Source: Cupriavidus basilensis
Lineage (GTDB): Bacteria > Pseudomonadota > Gammaproteobacteria > Burkholderiales > Burkholderiaceae
Reading direction: 5' to 3'
Length of the DNA stretch: 64,000 nt
NCBI RefSeq assembly: GCF_008801925.2
Contig: NZ_CP062803.1
Coordinates: forward strand, 3,596,001 to 3,660,000
Shown: positions 41,438 to 49,239 of the stretch, piece by piece
How the letters are laid out: the number at the start of each line of letters is the position of its first letter
Numbering within the stretch: position 1 is the first letter of the stretch
Notes under the pieces: generated by a model
Told to the model about the DNA's origin: nothing
The model's input: the letters and a program-made list of their open reading frames with translations, nothing else
The model's database searches: none
Translations under genes and position numbers: made by a program

Positions 41438-41818
41438 ATGGAATTCCTGAACTCCGGCAAAGTCCTCCCCGCAGGGCTGCCATTCTCCGAGGCGGTGCGC
41501 GTTGGCGATATGCTCTACCTCTCCGGGCAGATGGGCATCGTCCACGGCAGCACGCGCCTGGTGCCCGGCGGCATCCGCGAAGAAGCCAAGCAGGCGCTGA
41601 TGAACATCCGCATCACGCTGGAAGCACACGGCCTGTCGCTCAAGCACGTCGCCAAATGCACCATCTTTCTGGCCGACATCAGCGAGTGGCAGGTGTTCAA
41701 CGAGGTCTACAAGGAGTTCTTCCAGGCGCCCTATCCGGCACGCAGTGCGCTTGGGGCGAATGGCTTGGCGCTCGGGGCCAGGGTGGAGGTGGAGTGTATT
41801 GCGGTGTTTAGTGGCTGA
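41438..41818 (+). CDS. RidA family protein
   Basis: A 126-residue RidA/YjgF/UK114 protein, a trimeric enamine/imine deaminase family that removes reactive intermediates of PLP enzymes. Motifs: LPFSEAVRVGDMLYLSGQMG, KQALMNIRITLEAHG, the AKCTIFLADISEW strand and C-terminal GARVEVECIAV. The usual active-site Arg in PARSALGANGLA is present. AGGGTG precedes the ATG at 41438. Confidence 0.93.
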   Translation: MEFLNSGKVLPAGLPFSEAVRVGDMLYLSGQMGIVHGSTRLVPGGIREEAKQALMNIRITLEAHGLSLKHVAKCTIFLADISEWQVFNEVYKEFFQAPYPARSALGANGLALGARVEVECIAVFSG

Positions 41819-41907
41819 GTTGAGTTGCTGGGTGGCTGATACAGCGGCTACGAGCGGCCACTCCCCCGCTTGCGGGAGGGTGGCACAACTCGCCCTGCCG
41901 CGCTGGC

Positions 41908-42156
41908 CTAGAGCATGCCTTGCACGCGGTTCAAAGCCTCATCCAGCTGCTGCTTCAACGGGGTTAGGAGGCAGTGCAGACCGTGGCTGTCCTCCACATC
42001 GTCGCTATCAAAATCCAGCAGCCTGAGAACAGCACCAAGCCCTGCACTGACGCGCAGCAGGTCGGCGCAGCTATCTTGCGCGATGCTTTGCGCACGGCTA
42101 CGAAGGTCCTCGAGTTGGTAGGCTAGTTCCTGGACGCTGAGACGAGACTTGCTCGC
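41908..42156 (-). pseudogene. 3' part of a small helical protein cut at the palindromic element
   Basis: On the minus strand a frame of about 83 codons encodes a plausible helical protein (LSVQELAYQLEDLRSRAQSI, LGAVLRLLDFDSDD, LLTPLKQQLDEALNRVQGML, stop). It has no usable start codon: the frame runs without ATG, GTG or TTG into the palindromic element that begins at 42157. It therefore looks like a gene whose 5' end was removed or displaced by the element. Family not recognised. Confidence 0.5.
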
Positions 42157-42323
42157 TTGTAGCCCCGCTGACGCGGGGGGTGTCTCTTGGGGGCGGGGTT
42201 TTACTGCTTCTAGCTGCTGGCGCGGCTTTGCGGTGTTGGCCGTTTACACACGTGTGAGATGTCACTTTTCTTTACTCGTAAAGAAAAGTAACCAAGAGAA
42301 AGCGATCCTTGCAGGAGGCTGGC
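42157..42323 (+). repeat. Left arm of the palindromic element
   Basis: 167-bp arm with two internal hairpins. A frame inside it (SPADAGGVSWGRGFTASSC...) also occurs in the other arm and reflects the repeat rather than a gene. Confidence 0.85.
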
Positions 42324-42791
42324 TTGTCGGGGTTGCGTAGCCCGGTAGTTTCGTCGTCAGGCCCCGGGTTTTAATAGCCTCATGCCGTTACCGGTTTGCA
42401 TGGCCACGATCCTGCGGATGGCGCTGGTTTCGTGGTGAGGCTGCTCGGTAGCGGCATCCTTGCTCATTCGCACATCTACCGGTACCGGCTCCGAGCACCG
42501 CGATATATCACGCCGTGATGGTTTCGTGGTGAGGTGGGCGCGGTGGAAGAATTCTTCGACCAATCAAGTCGGTGCCACCGCGCCCACGACGAAAACGGGA
42601 CGCTTGCAACTTCGTGGCCGGTCACCCCGCGAGCGACAGACGGCTTGACATTCGTGGTGGTGGCTACCGGTGGGGGCCACCACGAAACCCTGGGCACTAG
42701 CAAGGTCGTGGTGGTCTAAACTGGTAACGGCACGAGTCCATCAGCACCCGGGGCCGTACGACGAAACCATTGGGGTCCCCAATGACGCCAC

Positions 42792-42958
42792 GCCAGCCTC
42801 CTGCAAGGATCGCTTTCTCTTGGTTACTTCTCTTTACGAGTAAAGAGAAGTGACATCTCACACGTTCTAAATCGGCCAACACCGCACAGCCGCGACAGCA
42901 GCTAGAAGCAGTAAAACCCCGCCCCCAAGAGACACCCCCCGCGTCAGCGGGGCTACAA
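42792..42958 (-). repeat. Right arm of the palindromic element
   Basis: Inverted copy of 42157-42323, about 95 percent identical by eye, with a compensatory base-pair change in the internal hairpin. Confidence 0.85.
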
Positions 42959-43049
42959 ACCTCGCACGTCAGCAGCTTACTCAACACGCCCCCAAACCCG
43001 CATGCCACCCGCCAAGGGCAACACCAAGAATTACCGCACTCTCCTTGCC

Positions 43050-43871
43050 CTACCCCCGAACAAACTCAAGCAAATCCTGATTGATCAATTCAGGATGGGT
43101 AGTACACATGCCATGCGGCAACCCCTTATAAACCTTCAGCGTGCCCTGCTTCACCAGCTCCGCCGACAACAACGCCGAATCCGCAATCGGCACGATCTGG
43201 TCATCGTCCCCATGCAGGATCAGCACCGGCACATCGATCTTCTTGAGGTCTTCCGTAAAGTCCGTTTCCGAGAACGCCTTGATGCAATCGTAGTGCGCCT
43301 TGATCCCGCCCATCATGCCCTGGCGCCACCAGTTCGCCATGATGCCTTCAGATGGCTTGACCCCCTCGCGGTTGTAGCCGTAGAACGGAAATGGCACGTC
43401 CTTGTAGAACTGTGCCCGGTTGGCAGCCAGCTGCCTGCGAAAGCCGTCGAACACCTCCATCGGCAGGCCGCCCGGGTTGGTGGCGCTCTTGACCATGATC
43501 GGCGGCACCGCGCCGATCAGCACCGCCTTGGCTACGCGGCCGGCGCCGTGCTGCGCGACGTAGCGTGCCACCTCGCCGCCGCCGGTGGAGTGGCCGATGT
43601 GCACGGCGTTTTTCAGGTTCAGATGGGCGGCCAGCGCGGCGACATCCGCGGCGTAGGTGTCCATCTCGTTGCCGGTGTCGGTCTGCGTGGAGCGCCCGTG
43701 GCCGCGGCGGTCGTGTGCGATCACCCGGAAGCCCTTGGAGAGGAAGAAGAGCATCTGCGCGTCCCAGTCGTCCGCGCTGAGCGGCCAGCCGTGATGGAAC
43801 ACGATGGGCTGGCCCGTGCCCCAGTCCTTGTAGAAGATGTGCGTGCCGTCCTTGGTCGTGATCTCACTCAT
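43050..43871 (-). CDS. Alpha/beta hydrolase, cofactor-free haloperoxidase/arylesterase type
   Basis: A 273-residue cytoplasmic hydrolase. [15 protein letters not shown] supplies the oxyanion region, DRRGHGRS follows, the nucleophile elbow GHSTGG has Ser 95, the acid is in HGDDDQIVP and His in GLPHGM. These motifs are typical of non-haem chloroperoxidase-like esterases, which act as esterases and show perhydrolase activity. It is followed on the mRNA by nothing obvious; the dienelactone hydrolase gene lies 39 bp upstream on the same strand, so they form an operon. Confidence 0.93.
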   Translation of the reverse strand: MSEITTKDGTHIFYKDWGTGQPIVFHHGWPLSADDWDAQMLFFLSKGFRVIAHDRRGHGRSTQTDTGNEMDTYAADVAALAAHLNLKNAVHIGHSTGGGEVARYVAQHGAGRVAKAVLIGAVPPIMVKSATNPGGLPMEVFDGFRRQLAANRAQFYKDVPFPFYGYNREGVKPSEGIMANWWRQGMMGGIKAHYDCIKAFSETDFTEDLKKIDVPVLILHGDDDQIVPIADSALLSAELVKQGTLKVYKGLPHGMCTTHPELINQDLLEFVRG

Positions 43872-43910
43872 GGAATGACCTCCTTGTGGGTTGCTACGGG
43901 ACTTGCCGGA

Positions 43911-44606
43911 TTACTGCATCGCCTGGAAGAAAGACAGCGTCCGCGCGTTGGCGGCCTTGGCCACGTCGGCGTTGTAGTGCACGCCAGCGTTGCGCGCGAA
44001 GGCGTGCATGCAGCCGGGGTATGTGTGGATTTCCACCTTGGGGCGCTCGCGCAGGGCTTCGATGATGGTTGCGCGCGCCTGCGGTGGCACGAACTCGTCG
44101 TCTTCGGCGATGTGCATCAACAGCGGCGCTGACAGCTTGCTGGCTTCGGCCAGATGCTGGTCGATGCCAACGCCGTAGTAAGACACCGCGGCATCCGCGT
44201 TGGTGCGCACCGCGGTCAGGAACGCCAGCAGGCCGCCAAGGCAATAGCCGACCGTGCCTACGCCGCCGCGCACGCCCGGGGCCTTGCGTGCGGCCTGAAT
44301 GGTGGCATCGAGGTCTGCCACGCCTTTGTCCACGTCGAACGCGGTGTAGAGCGCCAGCGCCTTTTTCCATTCGGCCTCGGTCTTGTCGGTCAGCTCCACA
44401 TTGGGTTCTTGCCGCCAGTACAGATCGGGGCAGATGGCAACGAAGCCCTGGCTGGCAAAGTCGTCACACGTCTGCCGCATGTCCGCGTTGATGCCAAAGA
44501 TCTCCTGGATCACGACGATGGCGGTGCCGCGCGCGTTGGCGGATGGCGTGGCCAGATAGGCGGCAAAGCTGCCGTCGGCCACGTCGATGGTGATGCGCTT
44601 GCCCAT
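43911..44606 (-). CDS. Dienelactone hydrolase family protein
   Basis: A 231-residue alpha/beta hydrolase of the DLH family. The catalytic triad is visible: Cys 122 in GYCLGG, Asp in AEDDEFVPP, His in MHAFARN, plus Glu 36 in VIQEIFGIN that normally restrains the Cys. Such enzymes hydrolyse dienelactone in chloroaromatic or aromatic breakdown, although many paralogues have other ester substrates. No other catechol-pathway gene is present. The ATG at 44606 has GGGAG upstream. It is first gene of a two-gene operon with the haloperoxidase-type hydrolase. Confidence 0.93.
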   Translation of the reverse strand: MGKRITIDVADGSFAAYLATPSANARGTAIVVIQEIFGINADMRQTCDDFASQGFVAICPDLYWRQEPNVELTDKTEAEWKKALALYTAFDVDKGVADLDATIQAARKAPGVRGGVGTVGYCLGGLLAFLTAVRTNADAAVSYYGVGIDQHLAEASKLSAPLLMHIAEDDEFVPPQARATIIEALRERPKVEIHTYPGCMHAFARNAGVHYNADVAKAANARTLSFFQAMQ

Positions 44607-44657
44607 GGAAAGTCTCCCTTGCATTGGTGTGCCGGACGTACCAACGTACAGTTATAG

Positions 44658-44820
44658 GCGAAATCGTTGGAGACGACAGACCAAGTTGCGTGCGCCGGGC
44701 GACACCGGCTGCCAGCACGCGAAGTTTGCCGGCGCGGTGGTACGCCACGAAGGTGGTGGTAGCATCCATGCCGGCGGATATCTGGTTGCCCATCATGTCC
44801 GTGAATTGCCTGGTGCCCAA
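44658..44820 (-). pseudogene. Fragment of a Bug-type tricarboxylate receptor
   Basis: About 54 codons (FTDMMGNQISAGMDATTTFV, then AYHRAGKLRVLAAGVARRTQ) match the middle of Bug/TctC periplasmic receptors, where the pattern is ..DMM.GQ........L.HI..GKLR.LA......R. Start, signal peptide and both lobes' remaining parts are missing. It is a relic wedged between the DLH gene and the DUF6817 gene. Confidence 0.6.
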
Positions 44821-45405
44821 ATGACGGCAAGCAAGAAAATGAACCGTGAGATCACCGACGCAGCCACGCTGCGGGACGCGCTATCAGCGTTGGGGGCCGA
44901 TGACATCGATCACCACGGCCGCCCCCTGTCTGTGCATCTGATCGGAACCTATGCGCTTCTTGGCGCCTGGGGCAATCCCGACTTCGTTGCACTAGCCGGA
45001 GCGTTCCATAGCATCTACGGCACGGAAGAGTTCGCAGCCAAGGCACAGCCGCTTTCGCGCCGCGGGACGATTGCCGGCCTGATAGGGACCGAGGCGGAGA
45101 AACTTGCCTACGCCTTCTGCATCGCCGACCGCAGAGCGCTATACAACGTGCCGATCGAGGGCCCCTTTCACATGGTGACGCCAGCGCATGGGCAGCGGGT
45201 TGCCATCAGCAGAGGCACCTATGCGGCGCTGTTGGAAATCGAGGTGGCCAATATTGTCGAGCAAGCTGCAAACCAGAAGGGCGTGCCTCAAGCCGTGGTT
45301 CAATTCTGGCTGCGCGCATTTGAGTCACGGCGGCTGTTTCTTTCGCGTGGCGCCGTCGCGGCCTATCGGGTGGCACTAGCTGATTACGAGGCTCGTGGGG
45401 CGTAG
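44821..45405 (+). CDS. DUF6817-like protein
   Basis: A 194-residue soluble protein. LIGTYALLGAWGNPDFVALA, then GAFHSIYGTEEFAAK and GLIGTEAEKLAYAFCIADR contain the His, Asp and YGT patterns seen in DUF6817 proteins, suggesting an HD-like helical metal-binding fold. Function unknown. The start could be 44821 or 44839; neither has a strong ribosome-binding site. Confidence 0.65.
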   Translation: MTASKKMNREITDAATLRDALSALGADDIDHHGRPLSVHLIGTYALLGAWGNPDFVALAGAFHSIYGTEEFAAKAQPLSRRGTIAGLIGTEAEKLAYAFCIADRRALYNVPIEGPFHMVTPAHGQRVAISRGTYAALLEIEVANIVEQAANQKGVPQAVVQFWLRAFESRRLFLSRGAVAAYRVALADYEARGA

Positions 45406-45442
45406 AAAAACCCGCATCAGCCATGGACGTCCCCCGGCACCA

Positions 45443-45979
45443 ATGCACTCCATCGACAAGCCTGCCATGCCAGAGACCCTGAAAATCCGGAAAGCAACCA
45501 AGGCAGATGCCCCGGCGCTTTGCTCGGCCGAGCGGACAACGGCCGCCACCCCCGGCCTGCTTGTATCGCAGCCCTATGAGTTCTACGAATCCACATTCGC
45601 GCAAAAGATCGAAGTCCTCTCGACAAAAGGCGTCTATCTCGTAGCCGAGGTCAACGGCGAGCCGGTGGGCCACGCACTGCTTGAGCCGTTGGGACTGGAG
45701 TCCATTGCGCACGTGTTCACGCTGACGATCGTCGTCTATCCCGGGCACCTTGGCCTAGGGATCGGAACCGCGCTGATGACAGCGTTGCTGGAATGGGCGG
45801 ATCGCACGCCGGCCGTCGAGAAGATCGAACTGCGGGTGCGTGCATCCAACAACCGGGCTCGCGTTCTCTATGCGCGTTTTGGCTTTGTTCAGGAAGGACG
45901 TTTCGAGAAGCGGATACGCCTGCCCGACGGGTCATATCTGGACGATATCTCCATGGCCAGGTTTCCTCAGCCTGGATAA
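45443..45979 (+). CDS. GNAT family N-acetyltransferase
   Basis: A 178-residue acetyl-CoA-dependent acetyltransferase. The fold elements are visible: LKIRKATKADAPALC at the N terminus, the central strand VYLVAEVNGEPVGHALL, the acetyl-CoA loop YPGHLGLGIGTALM, and VRASNNRARVLYARFGFVQE with EGRFEKRIRLPDGSYLDDIS. The last segments resemble proteins acting on amino groups of small molecules or protein N termini. Alternative start at 45467 (MPETLKIRK). Confidence 0.9.
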   Translation: MHSIDKPAMPETLKIRKATKADAPALCSAERTTAATPGLLVSQPYEFYESTFAQKIEVLSTKGVYLVAEVNGEPVGHALLEPLGLESIAHVFTLTIVVYPGHLGLGIGTALMTALLEWADRTPAVEKIELRVRASNNRARVLYARFGFVQEGRFEKRIRLPDGSYLDDISMARFPQPG

Positions 45980-46191
45980 AGTCCGGCCCGGCTGCCCCCC
46001 AAAAGCGAAGCCGGATGCACGCAGCTCCAGCCACCTCGCCCGGCACCAGAAGTCGCGTGCGAGCGACTCGACCTGCACCGCCTGCACTTCGCGACACCAT
46101 CCGGCGTTTCGTCGCACTGACCCGCACACCGAGCTGGCGTCAGCCGAACATGAGCACCATCGCGTTTCCCCTGACAAGACTGGACGCTCCC

Positions 46192-46704
46192 ATGCTCACC
46201 GAAATCCTCCACCACACGCCCCGATGGGTCTGGATCCTCCTCGCGGGCCTGGTCGCGCTCGGCCTCTCGCAAACCGTCCCCAGGCGGATGACGCCAGCAC
46301 GCGCCACGGCGGTGCCCGTGGCCATGGCGGTGGTCTCGCTGGGCGGCGTCATCTCGGCCTTTTCAGCGCAGCCGCTCGCGCTGCTTGGATGGGGAGTTGG
46401 CGTTGCTGTCGCGCTGGCGCTGGCCCATGCCATCGGCGCCTGGAGCGGCATTCGCTGGCTGGAGGCCGATCGCCGCCTGCTGGTGCCCGCAAGCTGGGTG
46501 CCGCTGGCGTTGATCCTGTGCCTGTTCATCACCCGCTACGGCGTGAGCGTGGCCATGGCGGTAAATCCCGGTTTGCTGTGGCACGGCGGCGTGGCGATGC
46601 CGATCGGCTTTATCTATGGCGCCGTTAGCGGTATCTTCCTCTCACGTAGCCTGGTGACCTGGAGGCTGACCCGGCAGGCAATGCCCAACAGCGTGCCGGG
46701 CTGA
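46192..46704 (+). CDS. DUF6622-like integral membrane protein
   Basis: A 170-residue protein with about five transmembrane helices starting MLTEILHHTPRWVWILLAGL, which is typical of the family. Further helices run through VAMAVVSLGGVISAF, LLGWGVGVAVALALAHAIGA, VPLALILCLFITRYGVS and MPIGFIYGAVSGIFLSRSL. No catalytic motif is visible; function unknown. A longer start at 46150 is possible, but the family normally begins at MLTEIL. Confidence 0.75.
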   Translation: MLTEILHHTPRWVWILLAGLVALGLSQTVPRRMTPARATAVPVAMAVVSLGGVISAFSAQPLALLGWGVGVAVALALAHAIGAWSGIRWLEADRRLLVPASWVPLALILCLFITRYGVSVAMAVNPGLLWHGGVAMPIGFIYGAVSGIFLSRSLVTWRLTRQAMPNSVPG

Positions 46705-46778
46705 TCACTCAGGCCGCTACTGAAACCAGCCACTGAAGCCAGCAACCGCTGCCCCGAACCACGTCCAGGCGTACAGCC

Positions 46779-47081
46779 ATGAATGCACTCGATCAGTTTC
46801 AGCTGTTTATCGCTGCTCCGTTGGTACTGGCATTCGCCTTGATCGAGGCCATCGTCTTGTCGCGCCGCCAGCGCATCGAGAGCGCGAATCCGTTGCGCAT
46901 CGAGTTCACGCAGTGGGTGCATCTGTTGCGCGACCTGGCCGGGGCGCGCAGCTTGCGCGCGTTCCTTGGGTACTTGTTCATGCCGCCGGGCTGGACACCG
47001 CATGGCGAGGGCAGTACCACGGCGAAACCGCGCGCGCGGCGCCCGCAGGCTGAGATGCCGCAAGGCGCTGCCGGTGGCTGA
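46779..47081 (+). pseudogene. Internally deleted sterol desaturase-like ORF
   Basis: A 100-residue frame. Its N terminus (MNALDQFQLFIAAPLVLAFA, first transmembrane helix) and C terminus (FLGYLFMPPGWTPHGEG) resemble the two ends of sterol desaturase/fatty-acid hydroxylase family proteins, which are normally about 300 residues with three His clusters. All His clusters are missing, consistent with an in-frame internal deletion. It could still make a small membrane protein. It slightly overlaps a possible GTG start of the downstream kinase. Confidence 0.5.
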
Positions 47082-47100
47082 CATCCGGCCACGGCGCATC

Positions 47101-48177
47101 ATGCGCTATCCCGCCAGGGAACTGGCCTGGCTGTTTCGCGAACTGCGGATTGGCGTGCCCGTGGCGTTCGGCTCCGCCGCCTTCTTCTCCGTCGTATTCC
47201 GCGAACCGTTTGGCATGAACCTGGCCTATGCCCTGTGCATCACGATGATGATTCAGGCGCTGGTGAAGCTGGGCCGCTATGGCCTCACGCGCCGGCTGCC
47301 CGATGCCTCGCCGGGCGCTCCCACCACGCCGCGGCGCTGGCCGGACTGGAAATGGATGTTTCCGTGGATCGTCGTATCTGGCGTAGCGGGCTATTTTGGC
47401 GGGCATGCGATTGCCAACATGCTCACCGGCAGCCATGGCTCGCCGTTGGATCTGATGCGCAATCCGCGCGCCCTGCTGCTGAGCATGACGGTGGCGCTGG
47501 TGCTGGCGCTCGGCATCTCTTACTTCCACTATGCGCGCGGGCGCATGGCGGCTGCGGAGGCGCGGGCGCAGGCGGCCATGCGCAGCGCCGCGGAGAACCA
47601 GCTGCGCTTGCTGGAGTCGCAGCTGGAGCCGCACATGCTGTTCAATACGCTGGGCAACCTGCGCGTGATGATCGGGCAGGACCCGCAGCGCGCGCAGGAG
47701 ATGCTGAACCAGGTGATCTCGTTCTTGCGCGCCACGCTGCAGGCGTCGCGCTCCGGCTCGCATCCGCTGTCATGCGAGTTCGATCGCATCGCCGACTACC
47801 TGGCGTTGATGCAGGTGCGCATGGGTGCGCGGCTGCAGGTCGAGCTCGACCTGCCCGCCACCCTGGCCAACCTGCCTGTGCCGCCGCTGCTGCTGCAACC
47901 ACTGGTTGAGAACGCCATCAAGCACGGGCTGGAGCCCATCGTCGCGGGCGGCTGGATCAAGGTGACGGCCCGCCGCGAAGGCGGCACGCTGGTGCTCGCC
48001 GTGCGCGACACCGGCGTGGGCTTGAGCGACCTGCCGCCCGGCTCGGATTGCTTTGGCACATCGCAGGTGCACGAACGGCTCGCCCAGCTCTATGGCAAAG
48101 CCGCGAGCTTCCAGCTGCTGGGTGCCGACGATGGCGACGGCGGCACGCTGGCCATCGTGCGCCTTCCGCTATCCTGA
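47101..48177 (+). CDS. LytS-type sensor histidine kinase
   Basis: A 358-residue membrane kinase. Four hydrophobic segments occupy about residues 15-150 (FGSAAFFSVVF, MNLAYALCITMMIQAL, WMFPWIVVSGVAGYFGG, LLLSMTVALVLALG). They are followed by the His_kinase domain with the phosphoacceptor in SQLEPHMLFNTLGNLR (His near 178) and the ATPase N-box in PLVENAIKHG. It lacks a PAS or other sensor domain. Start alternatives: ATG 47101 or GTG 47074. The LytTR regulator begins 4 bp after its stop, so they are a cotranscribed two-component system. Confidence 0.92.
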   Translation: MRYPARELAWLFRELRIGVPVAFGSAAFFSVVFREPFGMNLAYALCITMMIQALVKLGRYGLTRRLPDASPGAPTTPRRWPDWKWMFPWIVVSGVAGYFGGHAIANMLTGSHGSPLDLMRNPRALLLSMTVALVLALGISYFHYARGRMAAAEARAQAAMRSAAENQLRLLESQLEPHMLFNTLGNLRVMIGQDPQRAQEMLNQVISFLRATLQASRSGSHPLSCEFDRIADYLALMQVRMGARLQVELDLPATLANLPVPPLLLQPLVENAIKHGLEPIVAGGWIKVTARREGGTLVLAVRDTGVGLSDLPPGSDCFGTSQVHERLAQLYGKAASFQLLGADDGDGGTLAIVRLPLS

Positions 48178-48181
48178 TTGA

Positions 48182-49030
48182 ATGCCGCCCACCCTGCCCG
48201 ATATCGCCTCCATGCAAACGACTGCCCTGATCGCCGAAGATGAAGCGCTGCTGGCCGCGGACCTCCAGGCTGAGCTGGCCCGCTTGTGGCCGGCGCTGAG
48301 CATCGTCGCAACCGTAGGCGACGGCGAGGCCGCTGTGGCGCAGGCGCTCGCGCTGCAGCCCGATCTGCTGTTCCTGGATATCCGCATGCCGGGCATGAGC
48401 GGGCTGGAGGCGGCGCAGACCCTGGCCGAGGACTGGCCCGACTCAGCCAAGCCATTCCCGCTGATCGTCTTCGTGACGGCCTACGACACATACGCCTTGC
48501 ACGCATTCGAGCATGCGGCTGTCGATTACGTACTGAAACCCGTGCAGGCCGACCGCCTGGCAAAAACCTGCGCGCGCCTGCAAGCCACATTGCAACAGCG
48601 TGCGGCCCCGCAAGGCGCGCCGCCATCGCTGGACGCCGCCATGGATCAGTTGCGCGCGCTGCTTGGCGTTGGCATGCCCGCGCCGCCAGCCGCACCGGCG
48701 GCCAACCCGTTGCAGGTGATCCAGGCCAGCGCCGGCAATACCATCACGATGGTGCCGATTGACGAGGTGCTGTATTTCGAGGCCGCGGACAAGTATGTGC
48801 GGGTGGTCACCGCGCAGCGCGAGCACCTGATTCGCATGTCGCTGCGGGAGCTGCAGATGCGGATCGATCCGGCGTGCTTCTGGCAGGTCCACCGCAGCAC
48901 CATCGTACGCTGCACGGCCATCGCCAGCGCGCTGCGCGATGACAGCGGCAAGCTCACCCTGACCCTGCGTGACCGGCCGGAAAAGCTGGGCGTCAGCCGG
49001 CTTTATGCGGACGCGTTCAAGGGGATGTAG
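48182..49030 (+). CDS. LytTR family response regulator
   Basis: A 282-residue two-component response regulator. The receiver domain has the acidic pair (AEDE), phosphoacceptor Asp 66 in DLLFLDIRMPGMSG, the Thr in FVTAYDTYALHAF and the Lys in DYVLKPVQADRL. A Pro/Ala-rich linker is followed by a LytTR DNA-binding domain (DEVLYFEAADKYVRV, CFWQVHRSTIVR, LTLRDRPEKLGVSRLYADAF). Partner of the upstream LytS-type kinase. Targets unknown; LytTR proteins often bind imperfect direct repeats. Alternative start at 48212. Confidence 0.94.
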   Translation: MPPTLPDIASMQTTALIAEDEALLAADLQAELARLWPALSIVATVGDGEAAVAQALALQPDLLFLDIRMPGMSGLEAAQTLAEDWPDSAKPFPLIVFVTAYDTYALHAFEHAAVDYVLKPVQADRLAKTCARLQATLQQRAAPQGAPPSLDAAMDQLRALLGVGMPAPPAAPAANPLQVIQASAGNTITMVPIDEVLYFEAADKYVRVVTAQREHLIRMSLRELQMRIDPACFWQVHRSTIVRCTAIASALRDDSGKLTLTLRDRPEKLGVSRLYADAFKGM

Positions 49031-49239
49031 GCAGCGCGTAGACGCGTGCACATTGCTCCGCCTCTATCAGCGCGATGCATGACGGTCTGTCGGCAGGCGC
49101 ATGACCTGGATTTCCGGCCCCGTACGCGTTTCCCAGGAACTTGCTACATTGCTGATTCTTCCGGCAAGAGCGGCCTCACGTTGCCGCCTTGCCTATCTCA
49201 TATCGCACACCGTACACCGACAGATCAAGGAGCCATCGA

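Larger units (their letters stand above)
42157..42958. repeat. 802-bp near-palindromic repeat element
   Basis: Outer arms 42157-42323 and 42792-42958 are inverted copies of 167 bp without gaps, with about nine differences. Interior halves remain partly complementary to a centre near GAAGAATTCTTC (42546-42557). Each arm begins with a CCCCGC-TGAC-GCGGGG hairpin and contains a 12-bp stem around TC (ACTTTTCTTTAC/GTAAAGAAAAGT in one arm, ACTTCTCTTTAC/GTAAAGAGAAGT in the other), so the stem is kept by a paired change. TTTCGT(C/G)GT occurs three times forward in the left half (42349, 42428, 42522) and three times inverted in the right (42586, 42679, 42758). No transposase is encoded and I could identify no coding function. 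Confidence 0.85.

Noticed and set aside
41862..41884. Hairpin CTCCCCCGC-TT-GCGGGAG after ridA as a terminator
   Set aside because: Stem is plausible, but no T-run follows and it may belong to repeat-rich DNA; not strong enough to list.
42149..42340. Short ORF SPADAGGVSWGRGFTASSC... in both arms of the palindromic element
   Set aside because: Present only because the arms are repeats; it covers the hairpins and shows no protein family.
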